Source: Planctomycetota bacterium
GTDB taxonomy: Bacteria > Planctomycetota > UBA1135
Reading direction: 5' to 3'
DNA length: 64,000 bases
NCBI GenBank assembly: GCA_008501825.1
Contig: QQUA01000003.1
Span: 114,316 to 178,315, forward strand
A program made the translations under genes and the position numbers. The notes under the pieces were generated by a model. That model worked only from the letters and a program-made list of their open reading frames with translations, did no database searches and had not been told where the DNA came from. Shown one piece after another: positions 42,967-51,597 of this stretch (position 1 is the first letter of the stretch; every line of letters starts with the position of its first letter).

Positions 42967-43646
42967 CGCTGTTGGCTCTCCAACAAGCCTGCATCGGCTA
43001 CCCGGGAGTGGTCGTTCTCGACGATGTCAACCTCGCGGTAGAAGCCGGCGACTATGTGGGCTTGGTGGGAGCCAATGGATCGGGAAAAACAACTTTGTTG
43101 CGAACCTTGCTGGGGGTGCAATCCTTACTTGAAGGAAGCCTTCAGCGAGGTTCCGATTTTCGCCTCGGCTACGTGCCGCAGCAAATGAACCTGGATTCCC
43201 GCTTTCCGCTTTCGGTGTGGGAAGTGGTTCACATGGGATTGTTTCGGCCGGGAAATCTATTGACTCGCACACCTCCGGCGGACCAAGCCTTCGCCGAGAG
43301 TTGCTTGGAAAGGGTTCAAATGGCCCATCGCCGCCAGGCTTTGTTTCACAGTCTTTCCGGCGGACAAAAACAGAGGGTTTTGATGGCTCGCGCCTTGGCC
43401 GCCAAACCGACCCTATTGCTATTGGACGAACCTTTGGCCGGAGTCGATGCCAAAGCCAGCGAAATCGTGATGGAGCTGCTGGACGAGGTCCATCAGGAAG
43501 GATGTGCGGTCTTGCTGGTCACCCATAATCCGCTCCATCTTCGGGATCGGGCGACTTCTCTTTGGGTGCTTCGCCATGGCAAAGTGGAGGCGGCTTCCCT
43601 GCAAGATTTGTTGAGTCCGGAAGGACTGGCCGCGGTCCTGCAATGA
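42963..43646 (+). CDS. znuC: Zinc ABC transporter ATP-binding protein ZnuC
   Basis: 227 residues from GTG at 42963, which overlaps the znuA stop as GTGA; the frame continues upstream only as a znuA shadow. The ATPase has Walker A GANGSGKTTLLRTLLG near residue 35, the Q-loop YVPQQMNL, the signature SLSGGQKQRVLMARALA near 130, Walker B LLLLDEPLAGVDA and the H-loop THNP. It powers uptake of the metal captured by ZnuA through ZnuB. Regulation by a Zur-type repressor is expected from family knowledge but no clear operator was seen. Confidence 0.92.
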   Translation: MTLLALQQACIGYPGVVVLDDVNLAVEAGDYVGLVGANGSGKTTLLRTLLGVQSLLEGSLQRGSDFRLGYVPQQMNLDSRFPLSVWEVVHMGLFRPGNLLTRTPPADQAFAESCLERVQMAHRRQALFHSLSGGQKQRVLMARALAAKPTLLLLDEPLAGVDAKASEIVMELLDEVHQEGCAVLLVTHNPLHLRDRATSLWVLRHGKVEAASLQDLLSPEGLAAVLQ

Positions 43647-44524
43647 AACAACTCTTGCTGGATTACTGGTATTTGTTTCAGGATCCCTTCATTGCCTCCT
43701 TGCTGGTTGGGATCATTCTTCCTTTGATCGGCGGTTTGTTGTTGCTTCGCCGAGCGGTATTCCTGGGCGTGGCGGTTCCTCAGTTTTCCGCCGCGGGACT
43801 GGCCATCGGCTTGTGGTTATTGCCGTGGTGGCCGGGGTTGTGGCAAGAGTTTCTGGATCACGGCCATCCGGAGATGAGTTATATGTTCGCCTTCGCCGGA
43901 GGAGGAGCAGTTTTGGCCCTGGGCGCTTTCTCATGGTGGGAATCTCGCCATCGTGGCGGAACCGAAGGCTTGCTGGCGGCAGGTTTCGCCGTGGCTTCGG
44001 CCATGAGTCTTCTGTTTCTTTCCATGGGCCCGCTGGGGGCGAATTTGGTCGACGCGGTGTTAAAAGGAGAAATCCTTTATTTGGACCATCACGGCTTGAT
44101 CGTTTTGGCAGTGGTGCTGAGTTTGGTTTCCGTGATCTTGCTGGCCGCCCGCAGACCGATTCTTTTGATTGCCTTCGATCCGGATTTAGCCGCCACCTTA
44201 GGCGTACCTCGGACCCTATTTGAACGCCTGCTTTGGCTTTGCGTCGGTCTTTCGGTGGGAGCCGGAGTGGTTACCGTCGGCCCGGTTTTGGTTTTCGGCT
44301 TGTTGTTCTTGCCGCCGCTGGCTGCCCGCGGTGCTTCCGGGTCGATGCCGGGCTTTTTTATCCGTTGCAGCTTGCTTGGCCTCATTGCCGTGCTTGCGAG
44401 CTGGCCCCTTTGTTTGTGGTTGGAACAGCCCTACGGGCCGACGGCAGTGTTATTAAGTGGGCTCTTGGCGTTGTGTTTTCATGGGATCAGTCGCCTAAAT
44501 ATTGCAAAGGGCCCCCGGTATTGA
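43643..44524 (+). CDS. znuB: Zinc ABC transporter permease ZnuB
   Basis: 293 residues with eight or nine membrane helices. Family features include FIASLLVGIILPLIGGLLLL near the start, VFLGVAVPQFSAAGLAIG near 40 and the late GVPRTLFERLLWL and VLVFGLLFLPPLAARG segments. It starts at ATG 43643, four bases inside znuC. An aspartate/histidine-containing loop (FLDHGHPEMSY) faces the periplasm in the likely topology. The 3' end overlaps the converging thrC gene by 38 bases. Confidence 0.92.
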   Translation: MKQLLLDYWYLFQDPFIASLLVGIILPLIGGLLLLRRAVFLGVAVPQFSAAGLAIGLWLLPWWPGLWQEFLDHGHPEMSYMFAFAGGGAVLALGAFSWWESRHRGGTEGLLAAGFAVASAMSLLFLSMGPLGANLVDAVLKGEILYLDHHGLIVLAVVLSLVSVILLAARRPILLIAFDPDLAATLGVPRTLFERLLWLCVGLSVGAGVVTVGPVLVFGLLFLPPLAARGASGSMPGFFIRCSLLGLIAVLASWPLCLWLEQPYGPTAVLLSGLLALCFHGISRLNIAKGPRY

Positions 44525-45635
44525 ACAGCACCACCGATTCGGAACCATTCAACCAAGCTTGACCGCGAAATCGCCGCCAGGCCGCCAGGCAAGCGCCACC
44601 TTCCGGACACATCCATAGGCCGCAGCGACCGGCGAATTCGGCGGTGGCTTGCCGGAGTTCCGATTCGGTGACCGCTACCGCGGTTCCTTGGCTTTGTCGC
44701 AATGCCCGCAGGATCAGGAAGTCGCCGACCGCGCCGGGGACTCGCAAACCGAAAGCGGAAGTCGGTTCAGGGTTTTCCCACAGGCCCGCCTGTTCCCAGC
44801 CCTGCTCGAAAGCTCGCACCATGGGGGCGCAACCGGCGCTTTGGACGCAAACCCAGCGAGGTCGCTTGGAATCGATCCAACCCAAAGCTTCCATTTCATC
44901 GAAAGCTTTGGCCATGCCGATCAAACCGGTGCCGCCGCCGGTGGGATAGAAAATGACGTCCGGCAACTTTCCCAAGTCCCAAAACAATTCATATCCCATG
45001 ATTTTTTTACCTTCGATGCGATAAGGCTCCTTCAAGGTGGCCACGTTAAACCAACCTTGCTCTTGGCCTCGTTTTGCTATCCAAGCGCCGGCATCGGCGA
45101 TCGTGCCGTCAACCATGGTGACTTCGGCCGCCAACTCCCGGCATTGCCGCGCGATGCCGCCGGGCGTGTTTTTAGGCATGGCGATGTGAACCGGCAAACC
45201 GTGCAGGGCGCCATAAGCGCTGGCGGCTACCCCGGCATTGCCGGCGGTCGGCAGACAAAGGGCTTCGGCGCCAAGAGTTTTGGCCATCGCCACCGCCACT
45301 GACATGCCCCTTGCCTTAAAGGAATACGTAGGGTTTTGGGCTTCGTCCTTGATCCAAAAAGATTTTTGCTCGATTTCGGCGTCGGGGCTTTCGATCGGTA
45401 GCAGCGGGGTGGCCCCTTCTCCCAGGGTTGGAGTCCTCATGCCTTCCGGGCAGGGCAGTCTTTCGGGGAAACGAAACTGACCCGGCGCTCTTTGCAAAAC
45501 CCTTTCTAGGGAAGGCACGGAGCCGTGTTCATAGTGAACCAACAGCGGCCCCTGGCACGCCTGACAAAGACCTTGCAAGCGATCATGAGCGTGTTCGGTG
45601 CCGCAGCGACCGCAAAGGAGTTGCCAAGAAACCAT
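44487..45635 (-). CDS. thrC: Threonine synthase
   Basis: 382 residues. It converts O-phosphohomoserine to threonine with pyridoxal phosphate. The N-terminal extension has a zinc-ribbon pattern (CGRCG near residue 8 and CQACQ near 24), common in the long-type threonine synthases. The PLP lysine lies in NPTYSFKARGM near 103, PTAGNAGVAASAYGALHG near 129 is a second signature, and FYPTGGGTGLIGMAKAF near 230 binds the PLP phosphate. It is transcribed opposite to the zinc operon, with which it overlaps by 38 bases. Confidence 0.93.
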   Translation of the reverse strand: MVSWQLLCGRCGTEHAHDRLQGLCQACQGPLLVHYEHGSVPSLERVLQRAPGQFRFPERLPCPEGMRTPTLGEGATPLLPIESPDAEIEQKSFWIKDEAQNPTYSFKARGMSVAVAMAKTLGAEALCLPTAGNAGVAASAYGALHGLPVHIAMPKNTPGGIARQCRELAAEVTMVDGTIADAGAWIAKRGQEQGWFNVATLKEPYRIEGKKIMGYELFWDLGKLPDVIFYPTGGGTGLIGMAKAFDEMEALGWIDSKRPRWVCVQSAGCAPMVRAFEQGWEQAGLWENPEPTSAFGLRVPGAVGDFLILRALRQSQGTAVAVTESELRQATAEFAGRCGLWMCPEGGACLAAWRRFRGQAWLNGSESVVLFNTGGPLQYLGD

Positions 45636-45692
45636 GGATCCAATTTAGGCCGGCGCTGAACCTGGGGGGGAATTGCGGTTTCCGAATTCGGC

Positions 45693-47066
45693 TTAGCGAA
45701 GGCTTTGGCTCTCACCGGGTTTGGACCCAGACTCCGCCGCCGGCATGTTTTCCTGGTCCAGCGTCTCACTTCCCGGCCGGTGTTGCCGGTCGAACAGCCA
45801 TCGGTCGCGGCGTTCCTTTTCTCCTTGAGCCAAACTCTCGGGGGGTGCCGGTGGAGCGGCGTTCGGATCCAAGGCATGTTCCAAGAGTTGCAGGGAATAG
45901 GTGGCTTCGGCACTAAGAGGGATGTCCTTTTGTCGAAAGCCTTGCAGCATCGAAAGAGCCGAATCGTCGGCGCAACGCAACAAAGCGTCGGCGGCGGCGG
46001 TCTTCTCCTCCCAACTTCCGGTTTCAAGCCAGGATTGCAAAACCGGTACCGCTTCAGCCAATCCGGCGGCGCCAAGCGCTTCCAGTACCCGGGTTCGACT
46101 GCGGGGTTCGTCCAGCATGGTTTCGAAATGAGCCGCCCATTGGAAATCGCTTCGCCGGGCGAAACGGCCGCAAACGTGGCCCAGGCGCCAGGACAGGGTT
46201 TGCATGACGGCTTCGCGAACGTAGTGACTTCGTTCGCGAGTCGCCTGACAAAGAAGGCCGACCACATTCAAAGGAAGGCTTCCCAATACGAAGCGAGCGT
46301 CGTCTACCGGTCTCAGCGCTTGGCTGTTCAAACGATCGATCATGCGCCAAACTTCAGCTTGAAGGTGGGAATCGAACGGAGCCGGAGGACCTTCGCCGGG
46401 AACCAATTCCCGTTGCAGAAACCAGCTATGGCGGCAGGCCAACAAATGGGCCCAATCTTGTTCGAAGCTTCCGCCAGGCTGCCACTCCTCGGTTTCAGGC
46501 AGCAAAGCCAAAGCGGCGGCGGCTTGGCGGCGGATTTCTTCTATCCCGGCTTCTTCCCGTTGCAATAAATCGAGCAAACCTTCCAAAGCGCCGCCGTTTT
46601 CCAACTTCAACAAAGCTCGAGCCAGGGCGACGTAAGCCAACAAGTCTTTTTCATATTTGCGGCGCAACAGCAAACGCGGCATCACTGCGGCAACGCCGAC
46701 CTGTTCCAACCAAGCATAAGCCAAGCGCCGTTGAGCCGTGGTGCTTTCCCGGCTCTCCAAGATGTCCATCAAAGCGCCGTTTAAAAATAGAGGCGGCCGG
46801 CTTTGCAAATCACGCCGAGCCAGAGCTCCCACTCGTCCGGGAAGTTGACTGGTTTCCAAAAGTTCCAACACTTCCCGCAATTCGGTAGCCGAAACCGTGA
46901 CCAAGCCTTGGCCTTCCAAGTCGGCTAAGGCAGTGTCGACTACCGATTGAAACCATTCCGGTTCCACTTGGGGGGAGGGGCCGGCGGGCGGTGTGGAAAC
47001 CGTTTCTTCCGGCTGGCAAGCGAAGCCTAGGAGCAGCAGGCTCCAAACCGGGGCGCGAGCTTTCAT
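45693..47066 (-). CDS. HEAT-like repeat lipoprotein of the iron/cytochrome operon
   Basis: 457 residues. The signal sequence ends in a lipobox (LLLGFAC, Cys17). Residues about 40-420 are predicted all-helical with paired helices of HEAT type, for example RRLAYAWLEQVGVAAVMPRL near 112 and REAVMQTLSWRLGHV near 283. The last 60 or so residues are polar and disordered. It is the last gene of the minus-strand operon and its start overlaps the cytochrome stop (ATGA at 47063-47066). I cannot assign a function; a scaffold or partner for the cytochrome is possible. Confidence 0.75.
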   Translation of the reverse strand: MKARAPVWSLLLLGFACQPEETVSTPPAGPSPQVEPEWFQSVVDTALADLEGQGLVTVSATELREVLELLETSQLPGRVGALARRDLQSRPPLFLNGALMDILESRESTTAQRRLAYAWLEQVGVAAVMPRLLLRRKYEKDLLAYVALARALLKLENGGALEGLLDLLQREEAGIEEIRRQAAAALALLPETEEWQPGGSFEQDWAHLLACRHSWFLQRELVPGEGPPAPFDSHLQAEVWRMIDRLNSQALRPVDDARFVLGSLPLNVVGLLCQATRERSHYVREAVMQTLSWRLGHVCGRFARRSDFQWAAHFETMLDEPRSRTRVLEALGAAGLAEAVPVLQSWLETGSWEEKTAAADALLRCADDSALSMLQGFRQKDIPLSAEATYSLQLLEHALDPNAAPPAPPESLAQGEKERRDRWLFDRQHRPGSETLDQENMPAAESGSKPGESQSLR

Positions 47067-48058
47067 GGTTTCAACAGCATACTTTCGACGACCACCGCAT
47101 CCTCGTCGGTCATGTAGGGATTGGTTTTGTACAACAGGCGGAATTCCAAGGCTTCGGCCTGGGGAGGCGCGGTCAAGGTTTCCTTCCAGCTTTCTCCCGA
47201 AGGTAGTTGGGTGTTGGTGAGGTCGACTTCATCCCGATAGGGATCGCGGAAGCGATAGCGTTGCTGCCAGGCACCAGGCTCTTCCCCAACCAGGTGCCAA
47301 CGGTATTGCATATCGGCAGCACGACTGCGCTCGTCGGTGGGAAAGTTGTGGGCGGCGCCGTAGTTTTCCACTCCGTATTCCACTTGATCCCCGGACCAGG
47401 AGCCGAACAAACGAACCGCGGCTCGGAGCGAATCAGGATCGTGAGAAGCATTGAAGCTGTGATCGAAACCGCGGCGGCCACCGCCTCGAAATACCGGCGG
47501 CATGTGGCAATGCAAACAGTTTTGGCCGCGCAGCTCCGGAGGAGAAGTTTTCCATTGATCCACGGTCTTGTGCTGATTGTGGCATGCAGCACAGTGATTC
47601 ACGTCGGCCATGCGGGTCACCGTCTGCGGCCGGCAGGGAGCGTTCTTCCGCGGGTTGGGATTGGCGGTAGCGACTCCTCCGCTGGGCAAGGCGTGACAAG
47701 CCAGGCAATCCACTCCCAGTTTTCGTTCCGAGTTTCGGGCCAAAACCCGTTCCCCCGGAGCGAAAGCCAATACCGGACGGGGAGCATGGCAGGCCAAGCA
47801 CTCCTCGTTGCGGAAATCTTGGCTCAGCTTGCGAACTTCAGGATTTTCGAACGCGAAGCCGTGATGAGAAGCCTGCCATTCCGCCGCCACCCCGGGATGA
47901 CATTCCATGCACTGCTGGGATGAAGCGACTTCGATCGCTTCCGGCGGCGGTTGCGGTTTGAACACCATGGCCAAAACCGAAATGCCGCCGGCGGCAAGGA
48001 CCAGGGCCAACAAATTGGCGGCACGAATCATGCCGGATTGGGAGCGGCCTTCGGACAT
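47063..48058 (-). CDS. Membrane-anchored pentahaem cytochrome c
   Basis: 331 residues. A short cytoplasmic end and one helix (ANLLALVLAAGGISVLAMVF) anchor the protein. Five CxxCH haem-binding motifs follow: CMECH, CLACH, CLACH, CAACH and CLHCH, spaced within about residues 49-191. The layout resembles the cytochrome c554/nitrite-reductase-type multihaem group. It probably carries electrons in the periplasm. It overlaps the iron importer ATPase gene by 31 bases and the HEAT-like lipoprotein gene by four bases, so it is co-expressed with an iron-uptake system, where it may reduce ferric iron; that link is inference from context. Confidence 0.88.
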   Translation of the reverse strand: MSEGRSQSGMIRAANLLALVLAAGGISVLAMVFKPQPPPEAIEVASSQQCMECHPGVAAEWQASHHGFAFENPEVRKLSQDFRNEECLACHAPRPVLAFAPGERVLARNSERKLGVDCLACHALPSGGVATANPNPRKNAPCRPQTVTRMADVNHCAACHNQHKTVDQWKTSPPELRGQNCLHCHMPPVFRGGGRRGFDHSFNASHDPDSLRAAVRLFGSWSGDQVEYGVENYGAAHNFPTDERSRAADMQYRWHLVGEEPGAWQQRYRFRDPYRDEVDLTNTQLPSGESWKETLTAPPQAEALEFRLLYKTNPYMTDEDAVVVESMLLKP

Positions 48059-48774
48059 AGAGCTTGCAGGAATTGGTTTGGGTCGGAACAGACTTCGGCT
48101 GCGGCGGTCGCCGGGGTCAAGCGGCCTTCATGAAGGATTTGCAAGTCGCCACCCAAAGCCAAAACTTCTTGGGGTTGGTGAGTCACCAGCAAAACCGCCG
48201 CCCCGGTGGCTTGCAGAACTTCTTCCAGGAATTCGAAGCCTTGGTTGCGAGCGACCGGATCCAAACTGGCGAAAGGTTCATCCAACAACAGCAAGGCCGG
48301 CTCCAAGGCCATGGCGCGGGCAAAAGCCAGACGCCGGGCTTCGCCTCCGGAAAGAGTGTTGGGTTTGCGGCGGCGCAAAGCCCAAAGCCCCAAGCGTTCC
48401 AGGGCGGCACGGCTTCGAGCCTTGGCTTCGCCGCGGCCGTGGCCTTGCATGCTCAAGGCATCTTGGACGTTGGCTTGCACGCTTCGACTGGGCCAAAGCC
48501 CGAGATCTTGAAACACCATTTGCAAACCGCGTTGGTTGGGGGCCAGGTAGATGCCCTTGCCATCGCTGGCCAAGGTGCCGTGAAGGCGAAGCTCCCCCTG
48601 ATTGGGCCGATCGAAACCGGCAATCAATCTCAACAGGGTGGACTTTCCTTCTCCGGAACGGCCGGCGATGCTGCGGCGTTGCTGTGGGTTCAAGCAGAAA
48701 TCCAACTGATCCAACACCGTGCGGTTTCCAAACCGCCGGCTCAATCCGCGGATTTCCAGTAGTTGGGCGGTCAT
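48028..48774 (-). CDS. fbpC: Iron-type ABC transporter ATP-binding protein (FbpC-like)
   Basis: 248 residues. ATPase motifs: Walker A AGRSGEGKSTLLRLIAG near residue 37, signature LSGGEARRLAFARAMA near 140, Walker B LLLLDEPFASLDP near 160 and the H-loop LLVTHQPQEVLALGG near 192. The sequence resembles FbpC-type importers; the usual C-terminal regulatory domain is absent, so the protein is short. The start overlaps the permease stop (ATGA at 48771-48774). It could instead serve sulfate, thiamine or another FbpC-like substrate, but the neighbouring binding protein supports iron. Confidence 0.88.
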   Translation of the reverse strand: MTAQLLEIRGLSRRFGNRTVLDQLDFCLNPQQRRSIAGRSGEGKSTLLRLIAGFDRPNQGELRLHGTLASDGKGIYLAPNQRGLQMVFQDLGLWPSRSVQANVQDALSMQGHGRGEAKARSRAALERLGLWALRRRKPNTLSGGEARRLAFARAMALEPALLLLDEPFASLDPVARNQGFEFLEEVLQATGAAVLLVTHQPQEVLALGGDLQILHEGRLTPATAAAEVCSDPNQFLQALCPKAAPNPA

Positions 48775-50453
48775 GCTTCCTCCTTGGGGGAGAGCAGACG
48801 CAGCGTGGCTTGTAGCATCACCGGCAAAAACAGCACTAGGGCGATCAACAGGCCAAACGCGGCGATGAAGTTATCTCGAGAAAAATGCAAGGCGTTGTAG
48901 TACCGGACCGCGGCGCTGTGATTGGCCGCCGGAAGCAGGATGGCCAAATCTAATTCCCGCATGGCAAACACGGCGACGAAGCCGGCGCTCAACCACCAAG
49001 CTTTCTTTTGCGGACCCAAGCGATAACGAAACACCCGGGCGAAGTAACTGGCTCCGGCCAATTGGGCGCTTTCTTCCTGACTGTCCGGGACTCGCTGCAG
49101 TCGATCCAACAATAAAAACACCGCCACCGGCAAGTAGCGCCCGGCCATGACCAAAGGCGGCAAGGTCGGGCTTTCGTAAAACTCGAAAAACAAATCTCGA
49201 TTGAAAACCAGGATCGCTCCTAAACCGAATCCCACCGCGGGAGCGATCAAAGGCAGAGCCAAAGCTAAAGCGACCAATCGCTGTTTCCAGCCCGGACCCA
49301 GGCGCAACAGGGCGTGAGCCCAAGGAGGTGCCAACAACAGGACCAACAAGGCCGCCAACAAGCCGGTGCGAAGGGAGCGAATTAAATCGCCGCGGCCGAG
49401 TTCCAGGGCATCCTGGAAAGCCTTCTGACTGCGCTGGCTCCAAGTCAGCGAGCTGCTTGGCGTCGCTGCTCCCGGACCAGGGGCTGGATTCGGAGCCGGG
49501 GCCAGGGCGTTCGAAGCGCCTCCCGGTGCCGCAGTTCCGCCTTGGGCCGCTATCTGGGCTTGAGGGCGATATCCGGTTTCGTACAGGATGCGACCAAGGG
49601 GCAGCAGCAGTAGGACGGCGAGAACGGCCAAGCTGAGAACGAAAGCGGGCCAGCGCCAGGCTCCCAAGCTCAGCGCCGCCGGCGGCCGGCCGGAAATTGG
49701 ATCGGGGGCGCCGAGGAGGTCCTTGGTCTGCAAGCTCAGCCAGAACACCAGGGCGGCGGCGGCGACCAGCGGGGAGGCGGCTCGGGCGCCGTCCAAATAG
49801 CCCGTGGCCGGACCGCGCCAGGCATTGAACACCTCAAAGCTGTAGACGGTGAACTTGTCGCCGACAGCGGCGAAGTAGTCAGGGACGGCGAAGTCGGTGG
49901 AGGCGAACAAAAATGCCAAAGCCCCGCCGAGGGCGGCGGCGGGAAGCGCCCGCCGCACCATTTCTCCGGCCGCCGCCCGGCCTCCGCCGGCCAGGATGGC
50001 GGCTTCGTGGCTGCTACCTGGCTGCCGATCCAGGGCGCGCATGACCAGCAAGGCCGGAAACGGTGCGTAGCTGGCGGCCAGGCTGAAAATCGCTGCGGCG
50101 ATGCCGTCCATCCCGGTCAAGCCGTGCCAGGCTTGGGCGATCAGAAGCGGCGGCAGAAAAAGGGGCAGAGGAAGCAGCAGTTGAAAGATGCCGGCGCCGG
50201 GGAGCTGGGTGCGGCGGGCCAGGATGGCCAGCGGGGCGCCGAGCAATACCGCTCCGAAGCCAGTGGCGGCGGAGAACCACAGGGTGCGCAGCAGCAGAGT
50301 TTGCAACCTGGCTTGCTGCAGATCGCGCCAGGCGTCGGCGGAAAACAAACCGCCGAGGGTCGGCACCAGCGGCATCCAGGAAATCAGCGCGGTGACCAGC
50401 AGCACCGCGCCGAACCAGGGCCAGCCGGCTTGCAACCAGCTACGTCGTATCAC
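48771..50453 (-). CDS. fbpB: Iron-type ABC transporter permease, two fused halves (FbpB-like)
   Basis: 560 residues with two groups of about six membrane helices each, as in fused FbpB-type permeases. Conserved permease loops (EAA-type) are visible near GGGRAAAGEMVRRALPAAALGGALAF in the first half and near FARVFRYRLGPQKKAW in the second. A Pro/Ala/Gly-rich linker of about 40 residues (around 310-345) joins the halves. Its stop overlaps the ATPase start, and its own start overlaps the binding-protein stop by four bases (50450-50453). Confidence 0.88.
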   Translation of the reverse strand: MIRRSWLQAGWPWFGAVLLVTALISWMPLVPTLGGLFSADAWRDLQQARLQTLLLRTLWFSAATGFGAVLLGAPLAILARRTQLPGAGIFQLLLPLPLFLPPLLIAQAWHGLTGMDGIAAAIFSLAASYAPFPALLVMRALDRQPGSSHEAAILAGGGRAAAGEMVRRALPAAALGGALAFLFASTDFAVPDYFAAVGDKFTVYSFEVFNAWRGPATGYLDGARAASPLVAAAALVFWLSLQTKDLLGAPDPISGRPPAALSLGAWRWPAFVLSLAVLAVLLLLPLGRILYETGYRPQAQIAAQGGTAAPGGASNALAPAPNPAPGPGAATPSSSLTWSQRSQKAFQDALELGRGDLIRSLRTGLLAALLVLLLAPPWAHALLRLGPGWKQRLVALALALPLIAPAVGFGLGAILVFNRDLFFEFYESPTLPPLVMAGRYLPVAVFLLLDRLQRVPDSQEESAQLAGASYFARVFRYRLGPQKKAWWLSAGFVAVFAMRELDLAILLPAANHSAAVRYYNALHFSRDNFIAAFGLLIALVLFLPVMLQATLRLLSPKEEA

Positions 50454-51448
50454 TGGCTGAACATCTCCTCAAAGTCCTGAATGCGGGCTTCAAGCTGCTT
50501 GGCCGCTGCCGGCCAGTCGACTTCCATGACTTGGAAATCTTCACCCGGCCGCCCGACGTGGTCGGGAACTTCCACTCCAGGACGTAGCGGAATTTGCTCC
50601 GAATCGGAGGCCGCGAGCATGGCTTCGACTTCCGCGGAAAGGACGAAATCGATGAATCGCTTGGCGGCTTCCGGGTTCCGCGCCCCGGCAATCATGCAAA
50701 CCGTATTGGGAATCAGCATGGTGCCGACTCCGCCCTGGTCGGGATAGAGAATCTTGACCGGGAAACCATTGCGCCTGGCGGCGGCGGCATCGTCGGTGTC
50801 GGTCAGACACCAGGCAAAATCTTTCTCGCATACCCTTCGCATGACGTCCGCGTTGCCGGAGCCAAAAGCCAAGCCGGCTTGTTCGGCCCGGGTAAACCAG
50901 GCGTCGACTGCTTCCGCGCCCTGCTGTTGGCTGAGGACGGTGAAATGACTCAGGGTGGTTCCGGTCAGCGGCCGGGCCATGGCGCCGTGGACCGCATATT
51001 GCGGATCGGCCATGGCTTCCACCTGACGGGGCGGCTGAGGCTGGCCTTCCATATCTTCCCGGTACATGATGACTCGAGCTCGGGCGGCGAAACCGGTCCA
51101 ATGGGACTCAGGATCGCGAAAAGAGGCCGGCAGGCCTTCCGCCTCCGGGCTGGCGTAAGCTTGGGTGACGCCTTGAGCTTTCAAGCGCAGCGTATTGGCG
51201 ATTTCATTGTTCCAATACACGTCGCATCGGGGGCGGCTTCGCTCGGCTAGCAAGCGATTCACCAGGCCCACGGTCTTGTTCCGTTCGACGTCGTATTGGG
51301 CGTCGACTTTCAGACCGGTGCGTTGTTCGAACAAGTGGATGATTTTCTCCGAATGGACCTGGTCCAAACTGGAGTAAACCACCAGATCGGCGGACTGGCC
51401 GCAGGAGGCTCCGAGGAGGGCCAACAGGGCAAGGCAGGCGAGGCGCAT
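50450..51448 (-). CDS. fbpA: Ferric-iron-type substrate-binding lipoprotein (FbpA-like)
   Basis: 332 residues. The signal ends in a lipobox (ALLGASC, Cys16). The fold is that of periplasmic ferric-binding proteins: LVVYSSLDQVHSEKIIHLFE near residue 22, DVYWNNEIANTLRLK near 76, YREDM near 128 and a late DQGGVGTMLIPNTVCMIAGA near 240, followed by KRFIDFVLS. Tyrosines expected to bind iron are present in this family region but cannot be proven by eye. It is the first gene of the five-gene minus-strand unit fbpA-fbpB-fbpC-cytochrome-HEAT lipoprotein. Confidence 0.88.
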   Translation of the reverse strand: MRLACLALLALLGASCGQSADLVVYSSLDQVHSEKIIHLFEQRTGLKVDAQYDVERNKTVGLVNRLLAERSRPRCDVYWNNEIANTLRLKAQGVTQAYASPEAEGLPASFRDPESHWTGFAARARVIMYREDMEGQPQPPRQVEAMADPQYAVHGAMARPLTGTTLSHFTVLSQQQGAEAVDAWFTRAEQAGLAFGSGNADVMRRVCEKDFAWCLTDTDDAAAARRNGFPVKILYPDQGGVGTMLIPNTVCMIAGARNPEAAKRFIDFVLSAEVEAMLAASDSEQIPLRPGVEVPDHVGRPGEDFQVMEVDWPAAAKQLEARIQDFEEMFSQ

Positions 51449-51597
51449 GTGCGAGAGAGTAGCAAGGGCCGTACCGGGTTTTCGGCGGTGGATTTGGACG
51501 GTTCCGTTACCCCCGCGAAACGCTGGGCCTAGAAGTTGCCAAGAACCCCCTTTCCGTTGCTGGCAAGGCTACCGGAAGTACCTAAGATGAGCCGGTC

